A stretch of DNA of 64,000 nucleotides from Lineus longissimus (lineage: Eukaryota; Nemertea; Pilidiophora; Heteronemertea; Lineidae), in NCBI RefSeq assembly GCF_910592395.1, contig NC_088320.1:9178001-9242000 (forward strand). Reading direction: 5' to 3'. Positions 46,186 through 58,400 of the stretch are shown in pieces; the first letter of the stretch is position 1; the number at the start of each line of letters is the position of its first letter. Position numbers and translations under genes: made by a program. Below the pieces are notes generated by a model, which was not told where the DNA came from, did no database searches, and worked only from the letters and a program-made list of their open reading frames with translations.

Positions 46186-48096
46186 ATTATATATATATAT
46201 ATATATAACGAGTCTTGTATAGCGCAGTATCCGATCCATTAGGATCGCTCAAAGCGCTGCATCGCTGCTCATGAAGGCTTCAGAAAAGAGGAAATGTTTC
46301 AAGGAACATTTGAAAGGAACAATGTCTTGGATGTTTCTGATAGTTGCTGGAAGTTTATTCCACATTTTTGGTGCACCAATAGAAAAAGCTCTAGTTCCTA
46401 TTGATTGCACCTTTGCTCTGGGAGGTTGAAGGAGAGTTTCAGCTGAGGAGCGAAGGGGACGGTTAGGTGTGTAGATTGATATAAGCTCGGAGAGATAGGA
46501 TGGGGCCAGACCATGGAGACATTTGAAAGTAAGGAGGAGGACCTTGTAAGCGATACGCTGTTCAACAGGGAGCCAATGTAGAGACTTGAGGACTGGGGTA
46601 ATATGTGACCTCTTTCGAGACTTGGTAATAAGACGAGCCGCGTTGTTTTGCACTAACTGCAGTGGACGGACAGTAGATTTAGGCAAGCCAAGAAGAAGGG
46701 AATTGCAGAAGTCAAGTCTAGAAGTGATGAGGGCTTGAATATAGAGCCTGGTGGTGTTGACCGATAGATATATGCGGATCTTTCCAATATTGCGGATATG
46801 AAAGTATGAGGCCCTAACACAAGCACTGATGTGCTGTTTGAAAGTGAATTTACTGTCAAAAACTACACCAAGGTTTCTCGCTGAAAGAGAAGCATACACA
46901 TTAGCGTCAATGATGCGGACTGATTGAAGCCTAAGCACGTCGATGTGCTTCTTGGGACCAATGAACAATAGATCTGTCTTTTCACCATTACACTTGAGAA
47001 AGTTTCTTACCAACCATTTGTTGAGGTCGAAAACACCGGTTGACATCAAGTCACATGTGGGGCCGAGCTCAGGCAGTGTGAAAACCAGGTATAACTGACT
47101 GTCATCGGCATAAAAGTGGTAAGAAATGCTATGTGCCATGATGATAGCACCGATAGGTGTAGTATAGATGGAAAATAACAGGGGACCAAGTATGGAACCC
47201 TGAGGTACCCCACACTTGATCATACTTGGCTTTGAAAGTTTACCCTCAACGCACACCTCCTGACACCTGCCACTAAGATAGGACGTGAACCATTTCAATG
47301 CCACCCCTGAGACTCCCATTGCACCAAGGCGATTTATCAGCTTCACATGATCCACAGTATCGAAAGCAGCGCTCATGTCCAAAAGTACTAAGAGGACACA
47401 TTTCTTTTCATCGAGCGCACGAATGACATCATTATGGACACGAGTAAGCCCAGTTTTAACGCTGTGCATAGGACGATAGGCTGATTGAAAAGGTTCACGC
47501 AGATCGTTGCTATCCAAGTGTACTGATAATTGATTGGCAACTACCCTCTCAAGCACCTTTGAGAGAAAGCATAGATTGGACACCGGGCGATAGTTTTTAA
47601 GTACATCGGCATCCAATGATGGTTTCTTAATAAGTGGATTAAGAATAGCCCTCTTGAAACTATCAGGGACAACACCACAACTGAGAGAGGAGTTGATGAT
47701 TGCAATCATAAGCTCAACTATACCCGGTGTACACTTTTTCAGCAAAGGTGTTGGAATGGGGTCAAGTGAACAGCTAGTAGCTCTCATTTGACCGAGGAGT
47801 TTAACAAACTCAGTGGAAGTAACAGGCTTAAACTCATCAAGCTTGGAGGAGCACAGATACTGTTCATGCACTTGCTCATCACCGTCCTGGTCAGGGAAAG
47901 ACTCCCTAATCAGTTGAACCTTATTTGCAAAATATGCACTGAACCTTTCTGCAAGTTCATTGGCGCACTCATGACTCGGCAAAACAGTGTTCTTCTTGCC
48001 ATAGAGTAAAGAGTTCACTGTTCTGAAAGTGTCAACAGTTGATGATCCCTCAGCCTGCACAGCAAAATGGTCCTCCTTGGCTGTCTCAATCATTAT
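46186..48096 (-). pseudogene. CR1/L2-like LINE, reverse transcriptase ORF (5'-truncated)
   Basis: One open frame of 614 codons (46249-48093). RT motifs in order: SLDPIPTPLLKK, NYRPVSNL, LDMSAAFDTVDH (motif A), GVPQGSILGPLLF (motif B) and FYADDSQLY (motif C, both Asp present). Then the thumb and a typical C-terminal region (ARNLGVVFD, HITPVLKSLHWLPV, WNKLP). The APE endonuclease that should precede it is absent, so the copy is 5'-truncated near 48096. The 3' end shows AGCGC...TATACAAGACT followed by an (AT)n tail (46186-46206), typical of the CR1/L2 group. RT is intact, so the insertion is young, but it cannot be autonomous. Confidence 0.85.
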
Positions 48097-48238
48097 TATA
48101 TTATATTTATGTCATCAATTATTGCGTGGTGCTTCACATGAAAACCAGTATTTTGGGATTTAATTGCAACAAATTCTTTTTAAATCACGTTTTTTAGTGA
48201 TTTGGGGTCGAGTTTGAAAGTTTTAGTTTGAGTTTGCC

Positions 48239-50368
48239 TCAAGTACTCGGAGTGGACTTTCCCCCACAGTTAAAACATACAACGTTCTGCTGTCTCTTCT
48301 GCTTCTGTGCTTCTATTGCAGTTTTTCCGGCCTGCAATCGCTGAACCTGATCGGTGAGAGTCTTGACAGAATTAGACTCGGAAGCAGAAGAGGCAGATAC
48401 CTGATTAACATGGACCTGCGACGGAACACAGCATTGGCTGGAACAGAGAATTCCTGCTCCAGAACCCAAGCCTGTAATAATATAGAGTGATAAAGCACCA
48501 TTGAATCGTAAAAATGACGGAGACCGAGCCAAACCCTCTCATCCCTCAGCCCAGACCAGAATTTGCTACGAAGAATTTCAGGGCTGTTAACAGGGCAGCG
48601 TCTCCCAACAGGTTCAAAATGTCCTGCAGGCAGCAACCCCAAGAGGCGACTGACTCGCCAGCCCCCTGGGCCACAACATAAAAACTTTTTCCAACAACTT
48701 TTCTGCGGGAAGGACGTTGCCAAACATGATATTGAATTTACACAAAATATCCTCGACTGTCACATCCTCACCCATGTGAAGGAGGACGTCGGACGCCGGA
48801 TACTTCAATGAATGACGGATAGCCCGCAGAACCATGCATGGTTGCTCAGTCTTTTGCAAACACTTTACCTCGTATCGCCACTGGTTAAAGGATACCAAAT
48901 TTTTTAATCTCCTTCGAGCCAGAGAATGTGGCAATCCAAGGTTTACCATAGGTAGAGACCTGAATCATAGGCTGATGATTGGATGAAGATTGATATAAAG
49001 GTAGAGATAGAGGATGCGCAAGTGGTGACTGAGTATCAGACCAATCTTGTGACAAAGACTGAGGCAGGGGATGCAATGTAGACGCAGGAATGAGAGGCGA
49101 CGACCACTCTTGAGAAAGACAAGAAGACAGTGGCATCGGCCCCTTGGAATACGAACCCACAGGTTCTGACAAATATGGTGGCTTTGAAGCAGAGAGTACA
49201 TAATGACCCTGAAAATGAGAAACCATAGGTTGTGACGAAGTCAGTTGCTGTGAAGCAGGTTGGTCAGGATGTCCTTGAAAATAAGGAACAAGAGGTTCTG
49301 ACGCAGACAGTTGCTGAAAAACAGGATTGACTGGATGTCCCTGAACATAAGAGACAACAGGTTGTGATGAAGACAGTTGCTGTATAGCAGGATGTCCCTG
49401 ATAAACAACAAGTTGTGACGAAGACAGTTGCTGTAAAGCAGGATAGACTGGATGTCCCTGATAATAAGCCACACCAGGTTGTGATGTGGAAGTCTGCTGT
49501 AAAGCAGGATGTCGTGGATGTCCCTGAGAATAAGGAACACCAGGTTGTGACAAAGAAAGCTGCTGTAAAGTAGGATAGACTGGGTGTCCTGTGAATAAGA
49601 AACAACAGCTTGCGACGAATACAGTTGCTGTAAAGCAGGATGTCCCTGATAATAAGAAACAACAGGTTGTGACGAAGACAGTTGCTGTAATGCAGGATTG
49701 ACTGGATGTCCCTGATAATAAACCACACCAGGTTGTGATTTTGAAGGCTGCTGTAAAGCAGGATGGCCTGGATGTCCCTGACAATAAGACTCACCAGGTT
49801 GTGACGAAGACGGCTGCTTCAAAGACCAAGATGAAGGACAATCAGAATACTGAGAAGGAGGAAGACCAGTGCCATTCTGAGCCGGATGACTTGTACCTAA
49901 AGCTGTTCTTGAAGTGTATAGATGCACAGGGAAATGTTCATGATGTGGCTCACTAAGTGATGGACTTCCAGAGCCTACCGGACCATGAGCAAAAACCTTT
50001 GCATCCGGCAAATAAATTGAGTAATCATCAGACGTTTGCCAGGACTGCATAGAAACAGACGAAGAAAAATTGGAAGACTCATCCACAAATGAAACCCTTC
50101 TCCCCGACTTACTAGCTGATGACCCATCCCGGTCAAACACACCACAACCCTACAACGGATCAGACTGGGTGCTGTACACCGAACCCTCCTCCACATATTC
50201 CAACTTTGCTGAAATATTCTGTAAAAATGATGGCGTACTCTTCTGGGTGAGAGTTGCTATAACTTTGTCTTTCATAGTTGGGGTCAACGAACAAAGGTCC
50301 CTAAGTACCCTCGGGGCCGGCCCTTCTTCCATCTCCCCTTCATATTCTGGTCTGTATTTTTGGTCCAT
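48239..50368 (-). pseudogene. isolated Gag-like protein (PNMA/ZCCHC type) with internal 19-22-aa repeats
   Basis: Minus-strand frames joined by several frameshifts. 50368-50150: a Glu-rich N-terminus ending in a TAG that reads in frame into FDRDGSSASKSGRRVSFVDE. 49800-49230: about eleven tandem copies of a motif like GHPVNPALQQLSSSQPVVSY (19-22 aa). About 48950-48614: capsid-like PWIATFSG, NQWRYEVKCLQKTEQPCMVL and VTVEDILCKFNIMFGNVLPAE. About 48450-48239: a coiled-coil-like part and the first half of a zinc knuckle (CFNCGGK). Capsid-like sequence plus knuckle marks it as retrotransposon Gag, similar to the Gag-derived PNMA/ZCCHC proteins. No pol follows. The frameshifts speak against a domesticated gene. 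Confidence 0.68.
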
Positions 50369-52095
50369 AATGAATTGATGAGGTGATGTTTCATTTTTTG
50401 AATACTGTGATTGTATATTTTGGATACGAAAATGACTTCACTGAAACAAAAAAAAATGTTTTTTTCAAACAAAAGCAAATATATGCAGCAACGTATGGTA
50501 ATGAGGCAAAAAAATGATAATGAAAATACTTAATAATGAGGTGAAGAAGGAATGATCCGAATGCAATGACTGAAAGTCGAATGACGTGCCAACTACAAAA
50601 TGTGCATAGCAGTGCCATGTAGCCCAACCAAGGATTATTATCTAGACAAAGGAATCTACCATAGGATATTATGAACCTATATAACTTACCCTGTACACAT
50701 GCACAACTAAAATCCGAAGTTCAGTGAACCTCAACTTAAAATATATTGATGCATAGAAAAATTTACATTCAACTGAGGAACATGCAGGCCAGTAATTACA
50801 TGCAACTCAATATAATAAACAAAACAAATGTGACATCAATGATGCAAATCAAATGTCAATCAAACTAAACGGAAAGTCGCACATAAAGTGTCAATCAAAG
50901 CAAAGGAAAGTTGCACATAAAGTGTCAATCAAAGAAATCTTAATTCCAAGTAAGTGTTCGTCAACACAACTCAAAATTCCACGTGATCGAGTGTCACACA
51001 AATTACATAATATTGCACAATTATTTCATCTTTTTCAACTCGAGATATAGCATGGTAAACGGATCCACTAACGACTAGTTGTATCAATATCATCTGCACA
51101 CATGGTGATCTGCACACATTGGCCGGTCCTCAGAGATTCATCTGGCTGAGCCCCTAAATGTTGCCGATGGCATCGCCTCATTCTTCCATGCGACTTCTTT
51201 CCAAGTGCAAGAATAATTGATATACGTATGTACACATGAAGAATCTTTAATGAAATGGCACTGGGCCACACCAAGCATTCATTTAAATATTATATACATG
51301 TAGGATTATATAATAATAGTAGTATAGATATATGTATAAATATATTTGAAGTAAGGAGAACCAGTTTGTGCTGCCATCTGAATCCAGGCAGCGCAACTAA
51401 TAATCCTAAAGGATATTAACCCACTCTTCCACAGATAACTACTTCATCTGTCACAGCATCTTGGTAATATGTAAAGAGCAAGCTCTGGTGTACTCACACA
51501 ACTGTATGTCCTAGCAGACGATTTTTAAATACATGATGTCCCACACCCGCACTTCAGTGGCACCGGTGTGAATAAATCTACTTGTGTGAATGGTCAATGG
51601 CTCATGACGTCATGAAATAATTGCGTCACGAGGAAGGAAGCAATGTCCGACGTCGTAACTGTGGGTGCGGCGCGTCATGAATGCAGGATCGGCCAACGCG
51701 CGGCCCATATGGAATGCGACAAAACTGTACCGGAACCAGAATTGTCATGGGTCTGCACAAATTTTTTCAGATTCGATGGACATGATGGATGTATGAATTT
51801 TGTTTACACTTTACATACAGTGTATACATACGTAACCATTACACTCACTATGTTGTGTGAGTGATAATTAATTCATATACCTGCCATGGTAGCTATTTTT
51901 AGTTCCATCATGCAGGCGGGGCATATACCATATACCAAACTCTTGACTTCAGTTCTATTTGCATGTATGTCAATAAAGAAACCCCTCAATTTCCTGCACT
52001 TCACATTGCCAGTTGCACAGCGGGTTATTAGTGCAGTTTCAATGCTTGCTATGTGTACATGTTCTCTAACATTTTTATGCTTATTTTTGTTTTAG
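50369..52095. other. intronic; one short tandem repeat
   Basis: About 2.4 copies of a 35-36-bp unit (GTCAATCAAA...CACATAAAGT) at 50853-50940. Otherwise nothing recognised. Confidence 0.45.
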
Positions 52096-52121
52096 ACACC
52101 AAGAGAAAAGGGAAGAAAAAG
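52096..52121 (+). CDS. OTUD4-like: possible micro-exon continuing the OTUD4-like gene
   Basis: After a strong acceptor (TTATTTTTGTTTTAG, AG at 52094-52095), the phase required by the previous exon gives DTKRKGKKK, a basic stretch plausible after a Tudor domain, up to a GCAAGT that could be a GC-type donor at 52122. If that donor is not used, the frame stays open for about 30 more codons. Support is phase and acceptor only. Confidence 0.3.
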
Positions 52122-52386
52122 GCAAGTGATCTTGACATAATTTCAGTTAATTCACCTCTTGTTAAGTTTTGGGGCTTTAACACTTTGAACCCTGGCCGTG
52201 CCAGCCTATGTGTACCTCTCTAGTACATGTACCTGGCTATATCACTGAAAATGCGAGTTTTTGTAAACGTTCGAAAACCCTGTCTAAAAATCATCACAAT
52301 CAAATAAAACTTGAAAAATAGTTATAAACGCTTCAAAAATTACAATGACAAAGTATCAACAAAATGAAGAAAAATCAATTTTGTCA

Positions 52387-52520
52387 TTTTTAGCTCACCT
52401 TTCCGGCGAGCTTATATGATACCGTTGCGTCTGTCCGACCGTCGTTGCCATCATCGTTGTCGTTAACTTTTGACAAAAGAGTAACCCTTTCGTTTCTGCT
52501 GGTATGTGCCGTATCTGTAA
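52387..52520 (+). repeat. family R head fragment
   Basis: TTTTTAGCTCACCTTTCCGG and a short CGTCGTTG tract; body lost within about 130 bp. Confidence 0.5.
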
Positions 52521-53057
52521 TGAGCAAAATTAAGGGATTTTGGGAGCTTTTTTTCTCAAGCCTGGTGCTTCATAAGCTGATTAGGTAAAGACAAGCAATT
52601 GGTTGCAACTATTAACCAATTAACTTAGCTTTAATTTCTAATTAGGAAAATATGCAAATTTATGCAAATTAGGTCACGTGACATATTCAACATATTCTGT
52701 GACTCTATTTAGAGTGATTTTTCTAAACAAAAACTTCCAATGGGGCAATTACCATTAGGTTAGTGGTCAAAAACATGCATGATATTGATTGCCATGGTTG
52801 TTGTGCATATATCCGAAGAACAACAAATTAAAGAGGAGCAAAGTTGGATTTTTGGGGGATTGAAATAAAAAAATTCCCCAAATTTGATGAAGTGAAGTGA
52901 AAGTGAAATTAGATGTTGATGGCATAAAGGATATACAAGATTCGGGTTTGCCAAAGCCAAGAAGTGAAGGAGAAATGAATGGAGAACTGATTACAAGCAA
53001 ACGCTCAATTGTGATTGCACCTTTAAGTTAACTGATTTACATAAATCAGTTGATACC
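52521..53057. other. non-coding, nothing recognised
   Basis: No feature seen. Confidence 0.4.
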
Positions 53058-53291
53058 ATGTGCTCCAAGTTCAATGTCCTGGATCGAGAAACTCAAGCCA
53101 TGAGAAAGGAAACCCGTTATGCTGATCATGTGCGTATGGAATCACCCGTATCACCATCTTCGGGAATCAAGAAAGCACCCTCCCAACTGGTGATTGTCCA
53201 TCCGAATCACAGCATGGAGACCCAAACGTATTCTTCCACGAAGCTTCCAGGCACTTCAAACGAGACAGATGATGTGTCGTCTTGCAAATAA
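53058..53291 (+). CDS. hypothetical 77-codon frame, possibly an exon
   Basis: An ATG-initiated frame (MCSKFNVLDRETQAMRKETR and on) ending TAA; the composition (Ser/Thr/Pro/Lys-rich) and codon use look coding-like. It is downstream of the OTUD4-like exons on the same strand and might be a terminal exon or part of another gene. No family recognised and no clear acceptor. Confidence 0.25.
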   Translation: MCSKFNVLDRETQAMRKETRYADHVRMESPVSPSSGIKKAPSQLVIVHPNHSMETQTYSSTKLPGTSNETDDVSSCK

Positions 53292-53436
53292 TACTGATCT
53301 GCATGAGTCAACGAATCAGTTCAGTGACAAATTCTCAGGTGTAATCAGAAAACATCGCCAGAAAAGAGCTGTGGTCTTCGTTGGTCACATCTCCCTGAGA
53401 AGCAAAGAAAATGCATTAGTTAACTTCCTAGAAATT

Positions 53437-55312
53437 CCAGAAGTATTAAGGTAGCAGGAAGGGGTGGGCGCTTGTGGTTTCTGACTGTGAGGGGGTATAG
53501 TGGTGTCTGTTGACTGTGCGTCTTGTGGCCAGCAGCTTGGTTTTGAACTGGTCCACATTTCCGCATTGCTCCGGATCGAATTGGAGTGCATTCCATTCTT
53601 TAATGGTTCTTAGGTAAAATGAATGTTTTACGTAATCTTTGCTGCTTCCTATTGTTAGAAATGCCGAGTTGTGATGTTGTTTGTGGTGTCGTCTGGATGG
53701 TGTGAGACGGCTTGTTGTGATGTCGACGGCTCCTGTTTTGATCTTGTATAGCATTGTTAGGCGATGTTCTTGTCTCCTTTGTTCGAGTGATGGTCATCCT
53801 AGTTCTTGCACCATCGATCCTACACGAGACAGGTTTCTGTATCGGTTTGTTGTGTAGCGGGCAGCTCGTCGTTGTACCATTTCGATTTTCTTTATCTCCT
53901 TCTTATGGTAGAGATCCCAGATGGTTGGGGCGTTCTCGAGTAGGGGGCGGACGAGGACTTTGTAAGCTGTGACTTTGAGTTCTGTGGAGTTGAGTTGCAC
54001 ATTTCTGTGGAGGAAGCCTAGAGTTCGGTTTGCCTTGTTAGTGATGGCGTTTATATGTGCTGCCCATGTCAGGTTGGAGGTGATGTTGGCTCCTAGATAC
54101 TTGGCGCTGCTGACATGCTGGAGTGGGTGGCCGTGGAGGGTATAGTTCGATAGGAGCGGCTTTCTCTTCCTGGCGATGGTCATGACGTGACATTTCTGGG
54201 GGTGGAACTCCATGTTCCGCCTGACTGCCCAGTCTCCCAGTAGATCAAGGTCCTTCTGTAGGATTTGGGCGTCAGCTGGGGATGTTATAACCAGGTATAC
54301 ATACATACATACATACATACATACAATAGATCATTTTTAGGGTGCTTCTCAGAACGGAAAAAGCTGTTAAAAGCGCCACCTGGATTTATAATTAAAATTT
54401 CCCAAAGAGCCAAGTCTTAAGCTGGCCTCTGAATGACACATAGTCCTCAGCTGATCTCAGAGAGCCGGGCAGGCCATTCCACAGCCTTGCAGCGCAGACA
54501 GAGAAACTCCTGTCCCCATAATTGCTTCTGGTGCGTCGCACTGCAAGACTGCATCCTGATGATGTAGCACGCGTAGTGCGGGAATGAACAAATGGACTGA
54601 CCAGCTCCCTGAGATAGAGAGGTGAACTGTTCCCATAGACGGCCTTATGCGCCATGCAGATGATCTTAAACTGCGATCGCAGGTGCACTGGAAGCCAGTG
54701 TAACCGCTTCAATACTGGAGTCACATGGTGGCGTTTCCGTGTCTTTGTTATTAACCTGGCCGCAGAGTTTTGCACTTTTTGCAATGGGGCAATAGTCTTC
54801 TTGGGAAGACCGTGGATGAGACCATTATTATAGTCAAGGCGGGAGATCACAAGCGCTTGGACAAGTCGCTGTGTACTGGCGGTGTCAAGGTACTTTCTAA
54901 TTCGGCCAATATTGTGCAAATTAGAGAATGCGCTTTGACAAATCTTTATCACATGGACGTTCATGTCCATGTGTTGGTATCATCGGCGAAGAGTCGGACA
55001 GTGGCTGTTAGATTGTCTGCGAAGTCATTGATATACATCAGGAAGAGTAAAGGTCCAAGTACAGACCCTTGAGGCACGCCCGATGTTACGCTGCCTTTAT
55101 ACGACTTCTCCCCATCAAGGACTATTGTTTGTCGCCTGTTTTTTAGGAAGGCGGATATCCAGTTGTTGGTCTTGCCTGATATTCCGTAGTTGGACAGTTT
55201 GGTTAGGAGTTTTCGATGGTTGACCTTGTTGAATGCTTTGGAAAAATCCATTATTAGGACGTCTGTTTGTTTGTTTGCCTCCATATTTCTCAGAATGCTC
55301 ATTAGCATAATC
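53437..55312 (-). pseudogene. LINE A: RT-domain LINE, 5'-truncated and split by LINE B
   Basis: The RT part (54961-55308) has LIMDFSKAFNKVNHRKLLTK (motif A), SGVPQGSVLGPLLFLMYIND (motif B) and VRLFADDT (motif C). Directly after motif C the frame is broken by a 660-bp piece of another LINE (about 54310-54968). LINE A resumes at 54300 with TSPADAQILQKDLDLLGDWA and continues through the thumb and C-terminal region (KYLGANITSNLTWAAHINAI, KKIEMVQRRAARYTTNRYRN) to its 3' end at 53437. It has one more frameshift near 53790. The 5' end abuts repeat E at about 55312, with the endonuclease missing. Confidence 0.8.
54310..54968 (-). mobile_element. LINE B: 3' fragment of a CR1-like LINE inserted in LINE A
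   Basis: Encodes a C-terminal RT region (LHNIGRIRKYLDTASTQRLV, HHVTPVLKRLHWLPVHLRSQ, ARLWNGLP) and ends in a (TGTA)n microsatellite tail (54298-54325 on the + strand as TACA). ATACC at the LINE A breakpoint occurs on both sides, a possible short target duplication. Inserted in the same orientation as LINE A. Confidence 0.75.
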
Positions 55313-55331
55313 TGTTCTTACCTCCAGATCG

Positions 55332-55480
55332 AGGTAATCTTGCGCAGTCTTTCTTCGGCCCAGATACATTGTGGTGGAAAACATCTGGTACAAAGAACGC
55401 CTGGCTTGCGCCAGACTAATAAGTGAAGAAGGTCTGGCTGCGCGAGACTACTGTGATAAAAATGACCATTGCAGAGACTC
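55332..55480 (+). repeat. repeat E, left half of a split copy
   Basis: Matches 45551-45689. Interrupted at CAGAGACTC (55472-55480) by the element 55481-59267; continues at 59268. Confidence 0.8.
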
Positions 55481-58400
55481 CAAGGAGGATTCTGCGGTGA
55501 CGTCAGGGCTTTTCCAAGATGGCGCTGCAGATGGTAAACAAACTCGATCCACAGCCAAGGGAAAATCAAGTCATCAAATAAAGTTAGATTTTTTGCATCA
55601 AATCAGAGTTATTAGTACTTTTCTGCTATGAAATAAGTCTTCAGACAATAAGTTATCATTTGAATAATGAATGTTCTTAGCGTTGAATGGGACAGAAATG
55701 AGTTCATACTTCATGAATACATGAATATATCATGATATGGGCGGGCTTCTAAGTCAAAACAATAACAAACTCAACTGCATCTCTACCGTGTATCGCGTAG
55801 TGCATTGCCTAGTGTATTTCGTAGTGTATTTTAGCGGAGACGTTATAATAATAATAATAATAATAATGAAGTTTTTGTATAGCGCTTTTCCATGGATTTG
55901 GTCCGTGCTCAAGGCCTCCGTGTGATCTTGTAAATAAGTGCGTTTTTAGTTGTGCCTTGAAAGTGACAGTGTTTTGGCAATCTTGTGTGCGCTTGGGGAG
56001 TTTGTTCCATAGCCGTGGCCCACATGCAGCGAAGCTACGGTCCCCAAAGTTCGTTTTCGTTCGTTTTTCACAAAGAACCGTTGAACCAGATCTTGTTGTT
56101 CGTGTAACCTCCTTGGTGCAAAGTGGTTCCTGGAGGTACGTTGGCGCAGATTGTCTCAGACATTTGAATACCTGCAGGAGGATTTTGAATTCAATCCGAG
56201 CAGACACTGGGAGCTAGTGTAACTCGCGCAGTGTTGGGGTTATGTGCTCAGATTTCTTCGTCCTGCACACAATTCGCGCCGCAGTGTTTTGTACACGCTG
56301 CAAGGGCGCGATCGTCTTCTTTGGAAGGTCGTACAAAATGGCATTATTGCAGTCCAATCTGGAAGTGACGAATGCATGCACTAGGCGTTCTCGACTTATC
56401 TGATCTAGGTATTTTCCTATCCGGCCTATGTTGTAGAGATTTGCGTACGAGGCCTTGCAGATCATTTTTATATGGGTCTGCATAGTCATATTCTGATCGA
56501 TCCAAACACCAAGGTCACGAACACATGGAGATTTGGGAATCCAGACTTCTCCTACTGAGATACCTGTCACCGAGCCTGTTCTACGAGAGGATACGATGTT
56601 ACACAGATCAGTCTTAGGAGCATTTTGGGCGAGTTTGTTGACGGACAGCCATTCCTTAACATCCGATATGCAGCTCTCAGTCTGATTCACCATCTGTGTG
56701 CCTTGAGATTGATCACCACAACGTGCCGAAGAGATGAGTTGATTGTCATTAGCATACAGTTCGTATGGGACACCATTTCCACGCATGACATCACTAAGCG
56801 GCAACGTATAGATTGTGAATAAGACGGGTCCCAGTACGGAGCCTTGTGGCACTCCATATTCAAGAGTAACGCGATTCGAGGAGTACTGACTGATTACTAC
56901 CGACAATTGTCGATCTTGAAGGTAGGATTCGAACCACTTTAATGTCATATCGTTCAGACCAATTCGTTCGTGTAGCCTGTCGAGAAGTATCACATGATCT
57001 ACAGTATCGAACGCGGCTGACTAGTCTAAAAGCACCAATAACACTTCATCTCCAACATCCAGAGAAGTAAGTACATCATTGGTAATCCTGAGTAGTACTG
57101 TATCCGTGCTATGGCCCTGTCTGTAGGCAGACTGGTGTGGATCATACAGACTGTTTGCCGTCATATGTTCCCTCAAGCGCACTGCCACTATTCGCTCAAT
57201 CAGCTTTGAGAGATAAGTCAAGTTCGAAACTGGGCGATAGTTACCCAATACCTCTTTGTCAAGTGACGGCTTTTTGAGGAGCGGTTTTACTAACGCAAAC
57301 TTTAGGCATGGGGGAACATGGCCCAACTCGAATGACATGTTTATGATCTTTAGAAAGGTCGGCAGAAGCGAGTCAACACACTCTTTTATAAGCGATGTAG
57401 GGATTGGGTCGAGAGAACATCCCTTAGACGGAAGAGAGAGTATGATCTTCTTGATCTCACTTTCTGATGTTGGGCGAAAGTTCCAAAGTACATGGTCACC
57501 ATTCGTTTCTATGCGACCTGATGCTGTTCCTGTAGCAGAGGCACCATTTTCGAAGCTGTTACGAATCTTCCTGATCTTGTCACTGAAAAACTCGCTAAAA
57601 TCCTCAGCAAGCTTTTTTGGGTCTGAATGTTCTGGTATTTTTCCCCAGAAGCTCATTGACAATTTTGAACAGGTCACGGTTGCTACTCGTTTCAATCCTG
57701 GTCCGGTGAAACAACAGCTTAGCAGCTTAGCTTGCTTGATAAGAACACATACCGCATAACTCAGGGCTCGTAAGATTTGCCTGTTTATCTCAGTCTTGTC
57801 CTTCCGCCATGCCCTTTCATACCTCCGCCGGACCAATCTGGCTTGCACGATCTCATCCGTGAACCAAGGGGCCTTATTCCTAACCACTACTGAGCGGGTA
57901 ACCTCGGGCGCATGCTTATCTAGAATATTACGGAGTACAGAGTCAAATTGCTCCACCAGATTGTCCAAGTCGTTGCATGGGTTTAACACAAGACTCGAAG
58001 CCTGAACATCCTCACGGAAAAGCTTAGCATCAATGTCTTTGAGTTTCCTGAGATCACTGATTTGGTAGCATTTTGTGGTTTTGGTATCTTTAGTGCACAA
58101 TGAACAGCGAAGTGATCAGTAGAAAGTGATGGATCTACTTCGATATCACATACAGCACTGACATCACTTCTGCAAGTAAGCACCAAGTCTAGCATATTGC
58201 CCTTGACATGTGTGGGTGCGATTACATGTTGAGTAATACCGAAGGACTCCAAGAGACGATTGAATTTGATGACATAGGGATCCTCACATTTGTTCATATG
58301 AATATTGAAATTGCCTGTTATAAGCACATGCTTACACGAATTTGATGCAACCGTACGTTCCAACATCAGACCAAATTCTTCGGTGAATTCGTTAACAAAC

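Noticed and set aside
48239-50368. Domesticated Gag (Arc/PNMA-like) host gene
   Set aside because: Several frameshifts, an in-frame TAG and an incomplete zinc knuckle make an active host gene unlikely.
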